From Lactiplantibacillus dongliensis (GTDB lineage: Bacteria > Bacillota > Bacilli > Lactobacillales > Lactobacillaceae), in the NCBI RefSeq assembly GCF_005405105.1, contig NZ_BJDK01000026.1, positions 1 through 45,867 of the forward strand: 45,867 nt of DNA, read 5' to 3'. Under the pieces are notes generated by a model. That model made no database searches. It was not told the DNA's origin and worked only from the letters and a program-made list of their open reading frames with translations. This document shows, piece by piece, positions 39,480-45,867 of this stretch. Position numbers and translations under genes: made by a program. The first letter of the stretch is position 1; every line of letters begins with the position of its first letter.

Positions 39480-40418
39480 CTAAGCTGATAACGCTTTTAG
39501 CACCATCTCAATCATTTGTGAATACGCAATTGGCCCCGAATACTGCCAACTGCTGGCATCGCCATATTGATACAGATGCTGCTGTTTAACGGCTTTAATA
39601 TTTTCCCATAATGGATCCTTGAATAAAGATGCACTCTTTTGACTATTCACTAAGAAGATATCATCGGCTTTGAGTTTAGCTAGCTTCTCCAATGAAACCG
39701 CGGACCAATCAGCGGTCGCCGTCTTTGAGACTTGCTTCACTAGGCTGGGTTCCCCCAACTTTAAATCGCCATATAATAAGGCGCCACTAGCGGACTTGTC
39801 ACTAACCATATAGGCCGTATTATTGGTCACCCACAAAACAGCGACTGAATGTCGGCCGTTAGTTTTAAGTTGTTGGCGGGCTTGTTTAACTTTCTGATCA
39901 TACTGTCTTAAGACCGTCTTAGCCTTACTTGTCCGATTAACCGCTTTAGCAACGTCCATAAAGGTCGCCCGCCACGTGACCTTGGGACCATTCTTCACCA
40001 CATACGTCGGCGCAATCTTGTTATATTGCGCGTACTTGCCGTTAGCGACCGCACTACTGGTCCCCATTAGAATCAAATCGGGCTGCGCTTTGGTCACCGC
40101 TTCATACGGCAACGAATAATCAATCAACGGGACGCCTTTAAGCTGTTTTTTCAAATAAGCTTGCGTGCCACTGCCGTTTTTTACGGACCACTGTACCACG
40201 GGCTTAATCCCCAAGGCCACCAGTTCATCTTCCAAATAACTCCCAATCACCCGCTTAGGTTGACTAGGGACCTTAACTTGATGCTGCAGGGTATCCGTTA
40301 ACGTCCGCGTGCCATTTGCCGCACTGGACGTCGACTTTGGGCTCCCACAGGCACTCAATAATCCTACACAAACTAGGCCTAACACCACGGCCACCTTCAC
40401 ACTTCGCCAACGTTTCAA
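39480..40418 (-). CDS. Iron-siderophore ABC transporter substrate-binding lipoprotein (FecB/FhuD type)
   Basis: 312 residues. The lipoprotein signal ends in LLSAC, with Cys24. The mature part is a cluster A-II (helical-backbone) binding protein: LTDTLQHQVKVPSQPKRVIGSYLEDELVALGIKPV, then LPYEAVTKAQPDLILMGTSS and DDIFLVNSQ. It binds ferric siderophore, iron-citrate or haem outside the cell; which one is not visible. It is divergent from the ATPase-permease genes 250 bases away, an unusual split of one transporter onto two transcripts. Confidence 0.92.
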   Translation of the reverse strand: MKRWRSVKVAVVLGLVCVGLLSACGSPKSTSSAANGTRTLTDTLQHQVKVPSQPKRVIGSYLEDELVALGIKPVVQWSVKNGSGTQAYLKKQLKGVPLIDYSLPYEAVTKAQPDLILMGTSSAVANGKYAQYNKIAPTYVVKNGPKVTWRATFMDVAKAVNRTSKAKTVLRQYDQKVKQARQQLKTNGRHSVAVLWVTNNTAYMVSDKSASGALLYGDLKLGEPSLVKQVSKTATADWSAVSLEKLAKLKADDIFLVNSQKSASLFKDPLWENIKAVKQQHLYQYGDASSWQYSGPIAYSQMIEMVLKALSA

Positions 40419-40456
40419 ATTTTCTTCCTCCCAGTCTCAATCTCAAAACTAGCTAA

Positions 40457-40486
40457 ATTATCATTGAAATCGCTATCAATTGTCAA
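40457..40486 (-). promoter_or_regulatory. Promoter of the iron-binding lipoprotein gene
   Basis: Minus strand TTGACA (40486-40481), 18 bases, GATAAT (40462-40457). The spacer holds GATAGCGATTTCAATGATAA, with loosely Fur-like GATAAT-type hexamers. Iron control is plausible but the box is weak. Confidence 0.65.
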
Positions 40487-40537
40487 CAAAAACATTTAAG
40501 ATAACTATACGTGCGTGGAAAGCACCCCTGCCTTTTA

Positions 40538-40633
40538 CCTCAGTTTTGAAAACCGGGCTGGGCTTCAAGATGGCCCACAGCGTGCCAGCATTTTAGAAAC
40601 CAACTGGCAGGCAGCAATTTTAACTAGCAACCG
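40538..40633 (+). repeat. Foldback repeat remnant (right half of arm B)
   Basis: CAGTTTTGAAAACCGGGCTG, then GGCTTCAAGATGGCCCACAG, GTGCCAGCATTTTAGAAACC, AACTGGCAGGCAGC and AACTAGCAACCGT. Arm A is lost. It separates the two divergent halves of the iron transporter and lies in the leader of the ATPase gene. Confidence 0.75.
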
Positions 40634-40668
40634 TATCAACCCTATTTTCTTAGAAAGGACCAGTCGTT

Positions 40669-41469
40669 TTGAATTTAATTGAAACTAAAGCCGTCAGTAT
40701 CGGCTATGCGCAAAAGACGATTGTGGATCAGCTCTCCATTCAGATCCCCAAAGGCAAGATCACCACGTTGATTGGTCCCAACGGTAGTGGTAAATCAACC
40801 ATTATTCGGGCTTTAGCCCACTTATTGACTCCCACGACTGGAGCCATTTTGCTCGACCAGCAAAACATTCAAACAATCAAAGCTAAAGCCTTAGCTAAAA
40901 AACTTGCCGTCTTACCGCAAACGAATGCCACGGCTAGTGACCTGACTGTCGATGAACTTGTTAGCTTTGGCCGACTGCCTTATCGCCGGCCACTAGCTGG
41001 CTTAACGGCGACCGACCATCAAAAAATCGAATGGGCCTTAACCCAAGCTAAGTTACAAGACTTACGGCACCGCGCGCTGAGCACCTTATCTGGTGGACAA
41101 CGCCAACGGGCTTGGATTGCGATGGCAATTGCTCAAGATACCGAAACCATTATTTTAGATGAGCCCACGACTTACTTAGACTTAACTCACCAACTCGATG
41201 TAATGGTGTTAATTAAGCAATTAAACCAACAAGCTCATCGGACGATTATCATGGCTTTGCACGACTTGAACCACGCGGCTCGTTTTTCCGATCAACTCAT
41301 CGCCATCAAAGCTGGTCAGGTCCAGATTCAAGGTGATGTAAATACGGTTATGACAGCCGCTAATTTACGGCACATTTTCCAAATTGATGCCGAACTCGTC
41401 GACTATCACGGGACCCCGCTGATTCTCACGTATAATCATTGCGCGCCAACGGTAGGTGATTCCGTATGA
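40669..41469 (+). CDS. Iron-siderophore ABC transporter ATP-binding protein (FecE type)
   Basis: 266 residues. Walker A GPNGSGKST (about 35-43), Q-loop LPQTNATASDLTV, signature LSGGQRQRAWIAMAIAQ, Walker B IILDEPTTYLDL and H-loop LHD, all as in FecE/FhuC. The start is TTG, with AAAGGACC about 8 nt before it. It overlaps the first permease gene by 4 bases. It powers uptake with the two FecCD permeases. Confidence 0.94.
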   Translation: MNLIETKAVSIGYAQKTIVDQLSIQIPKGKITTLIGPNGSGKSTIIRALAHLLTPTTGAILLDQQNIQTIKAKALAKKLAVLPQTNATASDLTVDELVSFGRLPYRRPLAGLTATDHQKIEWALTQAKLQDLRHRALSTLSGGQRQRAWIAMAIAQDTETIILDEPTTYLDLTHQLDVMVLIKQLNQQAHRTIIMALHDLNHAARFSDQLIAIKAGQVQIQGDVNTVMTAANLRHIFQIDAELVDYHGTPLILTYNHCAPTVGDSV

Positions 41470-42464
41470 AATCAATGACTCGGGTCACCAGCCTTTTATG
41501 TTTGAGTGGCGTACTCTTAATTCTCGTCACTCTCGCCAGTTTACGTTGGGGCGCAGATCAGGTGTCCTTCAACACGGTCTGGCAAGCATTAAGGTCGACG
41601 CATCCGCAGAGTTTAGACCAACAAATCATCCGCACCATTCGCCTGCCGCGGGTCTTGGGCGCTGCTTTAATTGGTGCTGGTTTAGCTGGTAGCGGGGCCT
41701 TGATGCAAAGTGTCACCAAAAATCCGCTGGCCGATTCTGGCTTACTGGGTATCAATGCGGGGGCCGGCTTAATGTTGACGTTATGCTTGGCCTTTTTCCC
41801 CAAGCTTTCGACCTTACAAACAACGATTGGGGCCGTTGTGGGTGCGGCCATCAGTGCCGGCTTGATCTTCGCCATTAGTTCGCTGAAGCAAGTCCAGCTC
41901 AATCCAACGACCTTAGTCCTCGCTGGGATTGCAATTAGCGGGTTATTCACCGCATTAAGTGAAGGCTTAGCGCTCGTCTCACAATTAAAACAAGACTTGG
42001 CTTTTTGGTACTTCGGTGGCCTCGGTGCAGTCAGTTGGTCACAATTACGGGTCTTAGGACCAATTCTGCTCATTGGTCTGGTATTGACCTTACTCCTGGC
42101 ACCACAACTAAACTTAGGCTACTTAACCGACGATGCCGTTCAAAGCTTAGGTAAAAGTCTGCCGTTATTACGTTTAGGCGCCTTAGGTTGTGTCGTTATC
42201 TTATCCGGTATTTCCGTTGCCTTGGTGGGCACGATTACCTTTGTCGGCTTAATGGTCCCCCACATTGCCCGCTGGCTGATTGGCACCAACTATCGCCATA
42301 TCATGCCACTAACGCTACTACTGGGCGCGACTTTAACCGTTAGCGCAGATTTAATTGCTCGTTTAATTAATCCGCCGCAAGAAACCCCGTTTGGGATTGT
42401 GATTTCATTGATTGGGGTGCCCTTCTTCATTTATTTAGCCCGAAAGGAGCCCGGCAACTTATGA
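41466..42464 (+). CDS. Iron-siderophore ABC transporter permease 1 (FecCD family)
   Basis: 332 residues with nine or ten membrane segments. FecCD signature blocks: RTIRLPRVLGAALIGAGLAGSGALMQSVTKNPLADSGLLGINAGA (about 53-98) and GTITFVGLMVPHIARWLIG (about 254-272), the latter being the ATPase-contacting loop. It pairs with permease 2 as a heterodimer. Its start overlaps the ATPase gene and its end overlaps permease 2, each by 4 bases. Confidence 0.95.
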   Translation: MKSMTRVTSLLCLSGVLLILVTLASLRWGADQVSFNTVWQALRSTHPQSLDQQIIRTIRLPRVLGAALIGAGLAGSGALMQSVTKNPLADSGLLGINAGAGLMLTLCLAFFPKLSTLQTTIGAVVGAAISAGLIFAISSLKQVQLNPTTLVLAGIAISGLFTALSEGLALVSQLKQDLAFWYFGGLGAVSWSQLRVLGPILLIGLVLTLLLAPQLNLGYLTDDAVQSLGKSLPLLRLGALGCVVILSGISVALVGTITFVGLMVPHIARWLIGTNYRHIMPLTLLLGATLTVSADLIARLINPPQETPFGIVISLIGVPFFIYLARKEPGNL

Positions 42465-43459
42465 GTAAAACCAGTCGTTTCACCAGTTGGATGCTTGGGC
42501 TCTTGGGATTGACCCTAATCTTAATCATCATTAATCTCAACACCGGTAGTATGGCGCTAGGGCCGCAAGCCTTACTCGCTTGGCTCACTGGCCATGGTAC
42601 CGCGACCCAAACGTTAGTCCTGCTTAACTTTCGCTTACCACGAATTGTCTTGGCCCTATTAGTCGGTTGCGCTTTAGCCGTCGCTGGTAGTGTTATCCAA
42701 ACCGTCACGCAAAACCCCATGGCTGATTCTAGCCTACTGGGCATTAACAATGGCGCTGGTCTGGCCGTCATGGCTTTGATGGTCACTGCTGGGGGCGCTA
42801 CCAGCTTAGGCATGCGTCTGCCAATTATTGCCTTAATTGGGGCGTGGCTAAGCACCCTATTGGTCTTTCTCCTAGCTTATAAGCCCACCCAAGGGATTCC
42901 TCCAAAACGCCTGCTGCTAATCGGCGTGGCCTTATCTGGTTGCTTCTCAGCGGTGATGGTCCTAATGACCTTGAAACTATCCCCAGATAATTACCAATTC
43001 GTCATGAATTGGCTCGCTGGTAGTCTGTGGGGCACCAATTGGGCCTACATCGGTTGGGCCCTGCCATGGCTGCTCATTGGCTTAGGCCTGATTGCCTGGC
43101 AACTGCCCGTACTGGATGCGTTCAACCTTGGTAATGAACGCGCCCAAGCCCTCGGCGTTAACTTAAAGCATCAGCAATTATTATTGATCGGTGTCGCCGC
43201 CATGCTGGCTGGGGTGAGCGTCGCCATTAGTGGTGGCATCAGCTTCATTGGGTTGATTACGCCCAACTTAGCGCGCCGTTTAATCGGATCACGCCAACAC
43301 TTTCAATTACCACTGGCGGCCGTCTTGGGTAGTTGTCTGTTACTAGCCGCCGATACGGTCGGTAAACTCATTACCACAACGACTGAATTGCCAGTTGGGG
43401 TGCTAGTGGCCTTGATTGGAGCGCCATACTTTATCTATATGTTAATTCGCTCGCATTAA
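42461..43459 (+). CDS. Iron-siderophore ABC transporter permease 2 (FecCD family)
   Basis: 332 residues, a paralogue of permease 1. RLPRIVLALLVGCALAVAGSVIQTVTQNPMADSSLLGINNGAGL (about 50-93) and GGISFIGLITPNLARRLIG (about 258-276) are the FecCD blocks. Last gene of the operon, ending at a bidirectional terminator. Confidence 0.95.
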   Translation: MSKTSRFTSWMLGLLGLTLILIIINLNTGSMALGPQALLAWLTGHGTATQTLVLLNFRLPRIVLALLVGCALAVAGSVIQTVTQNPMADSSLLGINNGAGLAVMALMVTAGGATSLGMRLPIIALIGAWLSTLLVFLLAYKPTQGIPPKRLLLIGVALSGCFSAVMVLMTLKLSPDNYQFVMNWLAGSLWGTNWAYIGWALPWLLIGLGLIAWQLPVLDAFNLGNERAQALGVNLKHQQLLLIGVAAMLAGVSVAISGGISFIGLITPNLARRLIGSRQHFQLPLAAVLGSCLLLAADTVGKLITTTTELPVGVLVALIGAPYFIYMLIRSH

Positions 43460-43500
43460 AAAAACGATTTTGGCTAAAGTTAACCAAAATCGTTTTTTTG
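43458..43500. terminator. Bidirectional terminator between permease 2 and the small membrane protein
   Basis: AAAAAAACGATTTTGG (43458-43473) and CCAAAATCGTTTTTTT (43484-43499) form a perfect 16-bp stem, with runs on both strands. Confidence 0.95.
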
Positions 43501-43508
43501 ATAGGAGA

Positions 43509-43736
43509 CTAGTCACGGGTCTGGCCAAAGGCAAAATAAAGCCACGGGCCAATCGGTTGCACAAACGTTAATAACAACCAGCCCAACTTATGTCCACGCC
43601 GGACTGACTTAGCACGCAGAATGTCTGCAATCGCAATACTAGTCGCTGTAAATTCAAACGCCGCAAATGGTGCAATTCGTTGCCGAACGCGCCGTGACAA
43701 CTTGGCATGGTGCTGGAAACGACAATGTGTTGCCAT
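43509..43736 (-). CDS. Small membrane protein with a PLDc_N-type domain
   Basis: 75 residues. A basic N-terminal part (RRVRQRIAPF) is followed by two hydrophobic segments: FAAFEFTATSIAIADIL and HKLGWLLLTFVQPIGPWLYFAFG. The second ends in the P-I-G-P-x-x-Y-x-x-F-G pattern of the phospholipase D N-terminal domain, found alone in many small Firmicutes proteins. The function of the single-domain form is unknown. GAGGGGG lies 8 nt before the ATG and a TATAAT box upstream. Confidence 0.8.
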   Translation of the reverse strand: MATHCRFQHHAKLSRRVRQRIAPFAAFEFTATSIAIADILRAKSVRRGHKLGWLLLTFVQPIGPWLYFAFGQTRD

Positions 43737-43794
43737 GTTATCGACCCCCTCATCTGATAGCTACCATTATACGCCGTTCATGTTGTAAACGCTA

Positions 43795-44649
43795 TCAAGC
43801 GAAGATTTCCGGTGGCCGTTTCGTTAAGAACTTGATTGAGGGCACTTGGATCGTATCAATCACGGCTGGCAGCTGCAATAATTGCCGCACCGTAACCCCG
43901 ACTTGACCTCGATCAACCGTAATAATCTGATAACTGCTGCTCTCGCGAACTTCATGTAATTGTGGATCGGTGCAATCAATATCGTACGCCGCCGAACCGG
44001 CTACCACATTGAGCACATGGTCGCCAATCAAATATTCGGTCGGAAAGTGGACGTGCCCGGCAAAGACGCCCCCGATATTGTGACCGCGCAAAACTGATAA
44101 CAATTCGGAAGTGTTCTGTAAAATCGCGTAATGCATATTACTCATCGTCGGTCCATCGAGCGGATGATGTAAGAAGATAAAGGCGCGTTTCGTGGGAGCC
44201 TGGCGTAAATGTTTCCCCAGCCATTGTAGTTGTGACGCGGACACCCAACCAGCTTCATAACCGCTGACTTTGGAATCTAAAAAGTAAAAATCATTATTAC
44301 CAATCCGCATCCGATTAGCATAATACGGTCCCGGATCGGCTGGTAGATACCCATCATAAAAGGCTTGGCGATTATCATGATTACCGAGTAAGACCCGGAC
44401 ATGGCAGTTGAACTCGGCCTTCATCATATGCACGACACCATGTAGCCGCTGATAGTCATCCGCAGAACCGCCATGCATCAAGTCCCCCGTAAACACGATC
44501 AAGTCTGGTTCATACGGCAACGTTCGAATATCTTGGATAATTGCCGTTAGTTTGGACCACGGATCAGTCTGCTGCTGATGCGCCGGCACGTCGCCATGCG
44601 GGGTTAAGTGGGTATCTGAAATTTGAACAATATGCAAACGTTGCACCAT
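43795..44649 (-). CDS. Calcineurin-like metallophosphoesterase (CpdA-like, class III)
   Basis: 284 residues from the ATG at 44649; the frame opens at a GTG six bases earlier. Metal-site motifs in order: QISDTHL (DxH), FTGDLMHGG (GD), LLGNHDNRQ (GNHD), LHHPLDG and FAGHVHFP (GHxH). This set fits the CpdA/3',5'-cyclic nucleotide phosphodiesterase class. Lactobacilli use little cAMP, so other phosphodiesters or nucleotides are likelier substrates. It is predicted to be cytoplasmic. Confidence 0.92.
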   Translation of the reverse strand: MVQRLHIVQISDTHLTPHGDVPAHQQQTDPWSKLTAIIQDIRTLPYEPDLIVFTGDLMHGGSADDYQRLHGVVHMMKAEFNCHVRVLLGNHDNRQAFYDGYLPADPGPYYANRMRIGNNDFYFLDSKVSGYEAGWVSASQLQWLGKHLRQAPTKRAFIFLHHPLDGPTMSNMHYAILQNTSELLSVLRGHNIGGVFAGHVHFPTEYLIGDHVLNVVAGSAAYDIDCTDPQLHEVRESSSYQIITVDRGQVGVTVRQLLQLPAVIDTIQVPSIKFLTKRPPEIFA

Positions 44650-44772
44650 AATCACTTCTCTACTCTAGGATTCACCAAATGGTTAACTTCAGCATACTAA
44701 TCGGACGTAAATTTTTAACAAGCTATCCTGTAAAATAATTGTAAATTTTACGTTTTGCTAATCTAAAGATAA

Positions 44773-44873
44773 CCAAGATTAGTTAAACTTGCCATCTACC
44801 AGTTGATTTCTAACCGTAGCTACCACGTTTTAACCGATTCTAGCCCAACCAGCGTGGCAATCATTACTAGTAG
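44773..44873 (-). repeat. Diverged foldback repeat remnant
   Basis: CCAAGATTAGTTAAACTTGCC, then CTACCAGTTGATTTCTAA matches the outer end of inverted B. ACCACGTTTTAACCGATTCT, then AGCCCAACCAGCGTGGCAA matches the outer end of inverted A. Hairpins are deleted. Confidence 0.65.
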
Positions 44874-44932
44874 CGATTTAAAACTGAGTGGGCTATGATA
44901 GGTCTAATTAGTAAAACAAGTGAGGGATTATT

Positions 44933-45484
44933 TTGAAAAATATTTTTGTTGGCCCACGCGTCGCTTTGACCGTGCCGCAGCCAGAAGATTTCGATGAGAT
45001 TAGCGATTGGTATACGGATGGGACGTTCGTCCGTAATCTGGATACCTTGCCAGCCCGGCCACTATCCGGGGAAGCCTTGGAACAAACTTACCGTAACCTG
45101 AACCAGGATACTGAATTTTACTTTCACATTCGGGCTTTGGATGACGACCGTCTGTTAGGATTTGTGACATTATTCAACATCGACTGGCACAACCAAATTT
45201 GTCAGTTGGGGCTGGCGATTGGGGATGCCGACGACCGGGGGCATGGTTATGGTACCGAAGCCTTAAATTTGATGCTTAATTATGGTTTTAATGAGTTAAA
45301 TCTATACAAGGTTTGTTTGGACGTCATTTCAACTAACCAAGCGGCAATTTCTGTTTATCAGAATAGCGGCTTCGAATTTGAAGGCACGAATCAGCGTGCT
45401 ATCAAGCGTGACGGCCAACGTCTAGACCTATATAGCATGGGGCTATTTGCCGAAGATTTCCAACCACGCATAAAATTTAACTAA
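44933..45484 (+). CDS. GNAT-family N-acetyltransferase (RimJ/RimL-like)
   Basis: 183 residues. The GNAT fold shows in LGFVTLFNIDWHNQICQLGLAIGDADDRGHGYGTEALNLMLNYGFNELNLYKVCLDV, where the acetyl-CoA loop DRGHGYGTEA (about 101-110) is the key motif, and NQAAISVYQNSGFEFEG closes the domain. It resembles enzymes acetylating protein N-termini, polyamines or amino sugars; the substrate is unknown. The start is TTG, with GAGGGA 6 nt upstream. Monocistronic. Confidence 0.92.
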   Translation: MKNIFVGPRVALTVPQPEDFDEISDWYTDGTFVRNLDTLPARPLSGEALEQTYRNLNQDTEFYFHIRALDDDRLLGFVTLFNIDWHNQICQLGLAIGDADDRGHGYGTEALNLMLNYGFNELNLYKVCLDVISTNQAAISVYQNSGFEFEGTNQRAIKRDGQRLDLYSMGLFAEDFQPRIKFN

Positions 45485-45624
45485 TCAATCAGCGCAATTA
45501 GTTGCAGCCGGTAGCGTTTGCAATTATAATAGTCGCAGATTGATAGAAAGTGTCAAACTGACTATCAATCCTTAATATTCTTTAGTTTTTAGATCACAGC
45601 CGGTGTTGCTGCCATAATGCCGGT

Positions 45625-45740
45625 GCGATCACTTTCATTCATAGACTCCCCCAAGCCTTATGAATGGGGTTCATCAAAGCCCCCACTTTGATGTTTCCTA
45701 CTCCTTGACCACTGCATCCCCTGATGTGGTGGCTTTTTTT
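45625..45740 (+). ncRNA. Putative small RNA with three C-rich hairpin loops
   Basis: Three stems in a row: CATTCATA/TATGAATG (45636-45666) with loop GACTCCCCCAAGCC plus T; CATCAAAG/CTTTGATG (45672-45693) with loop CCCCCA; and CCACTGCATC/GATGTGGTGG (45709-45732) with loop CCCT and a T7 run. Between stems 2 and 3 is ACTCCTT, complementary to a ribosome site. C-rich loops and single-stranded CUCC are hallmarks of Firmicutes regulatory RNAs that bind G-rich ribosome sites. The 5' end is not defined. It could instead be the leader of a gene beyond the window. Confidence 0.55.
45709..45740 (+). terminator. Intrinsic terminator of the putative small RNA
   Basis: A 10-bp stem with two G-U pairs, a CCCT loop and a following T-run. 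Confidence 0.85.
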
Positions 45741-45745
45741 GTAGA

Positions 45746-45859
45746 GTGGTCACTCAGACGGGTTGCCAGTGAGCATTGCCTAGTTAAGACAAGTACTCGG
45801 TGAACTTTCCGAGTGGTTGGCTTAGCGTAGCAAGCGGAACTGGCAGTCTGAGTGAGCAC
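45746..45859. repeat. Large branched palindrome at the window edge
   Basis: Outer arms TCACTCAGAC (45750-45759) with GTCTGAGTGA (45846-45855), and TGCCAGT (45764-45770) with ACTGGCA (45839-45845), interrupted by a GGGT bulge. GTG/CAC extends it by 3 bp. Inside, ACTCGG/CCGAGT (45795-45814) forms a hairpin, and GCTTAGCGTAGCAAGC may form another. The three-way layout echoes the foldback elements, but the sequence is different. It may be another repeat family or part of a structured RNA. Confidence 0.55.
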
Positions 45860-45867
45860 GTTTCAGC

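Noticed and set aside
43568-43906. Additional small genes overlapping the small membrane protein and phosphoesterase ends
   Set aside because: They are frames in the shadow of the two supported minus-strand genes, with no ribosome sites or recognisable domains.

Overview
The window looks like a chromosomal segment of a lactic acid bacterium of the Lactobacillaceae, probably Lactiplantibacillus or a near relative. The basis is moderate GC content, strong AGGAGG-type ribosome sites, the DUF951-ychF and rsmG-noc-parA-parB blocks, a trehalose PTS with fused A-B-C domains, a DUF915 cell-surface hydrolase and typical lactobacillar regulators. The species cannot be fixed by eye.

Layout. 0.1-7 kb (minus strand): a small secreted protein, a DUF1129 membrane protein, ychF, DUF951, the chromosome-segregation genes parB and parA, the nucleoid-occlusion gene noc, and rsmG. 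7-9 kb: a nucleoside transporter with a terminator-bearing leader, beside a divergent, terminator-ended small-RNA-like locus. 9-16 kb: a DUF915 hydrolase-like protein, a LysR regulator divergent from a PLP aminotransferase, and a three-gene amino-acid ABC importer. 16-18 kb: a padR-DUF1700-DUF4097 envelope-stress-type operon. 18-21 kb: two paralogous membrane GGDEF (diguanylate cyclase) genes. 21-26 kb: a YdcF-like membrane protein, a FetAB-type exporter, an rlmD-type rRNA methyltransferase and an orphan gene. 26-30 kb: HAD phosphatase with DeoR regulator; MerR regulator with an NmrA-like oxidoreductase. 30-34 kb: trehalose PTS and phosphotrehalase behind a promoter with a cre-like site. 34-38.7 kb: HhH-GPD glycosylase, a small acidic protein, an FMN reductase, a stand-alone condensation-type acyltransferase and an orphan gene. 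38.8-43.5 kb: perR and a divergent FecB/FecCD iron uptake system. 43.5-45.9 kb: a small membrane protein, a metallophosphoesterase, a GNAT acetyltransferase, then a putative small RNA with C-rich loops and a large branched palindrome at the window edge.

The most striking content lies between the genes. About 17 intergenic loci carry one family of foldback repeats. The full form (about 395-400 bp) is an inverted pair of two related arms, here called A and B, each able to fold into a three-way junction: an outer stem, a short hairpin and a long hairpin. The ends are inverted repeats near ACGYTTGGTGCTAGTTG. Two copies are bounded by clear 9-bp direct repeats (9/9 and 8/9) and two more by 7/9 matches, so the element behaves like a non-autonomous transposable element (MITE). 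Its stems change in a compensatory way between copies, while an A-A mismatch inside the long hairpin stays fixed, which suggests selection on structure and on a recognition site. One copy separates parB from the DUF951 gene and another splits the amino-acid ABC operon. I do not recognise this family.
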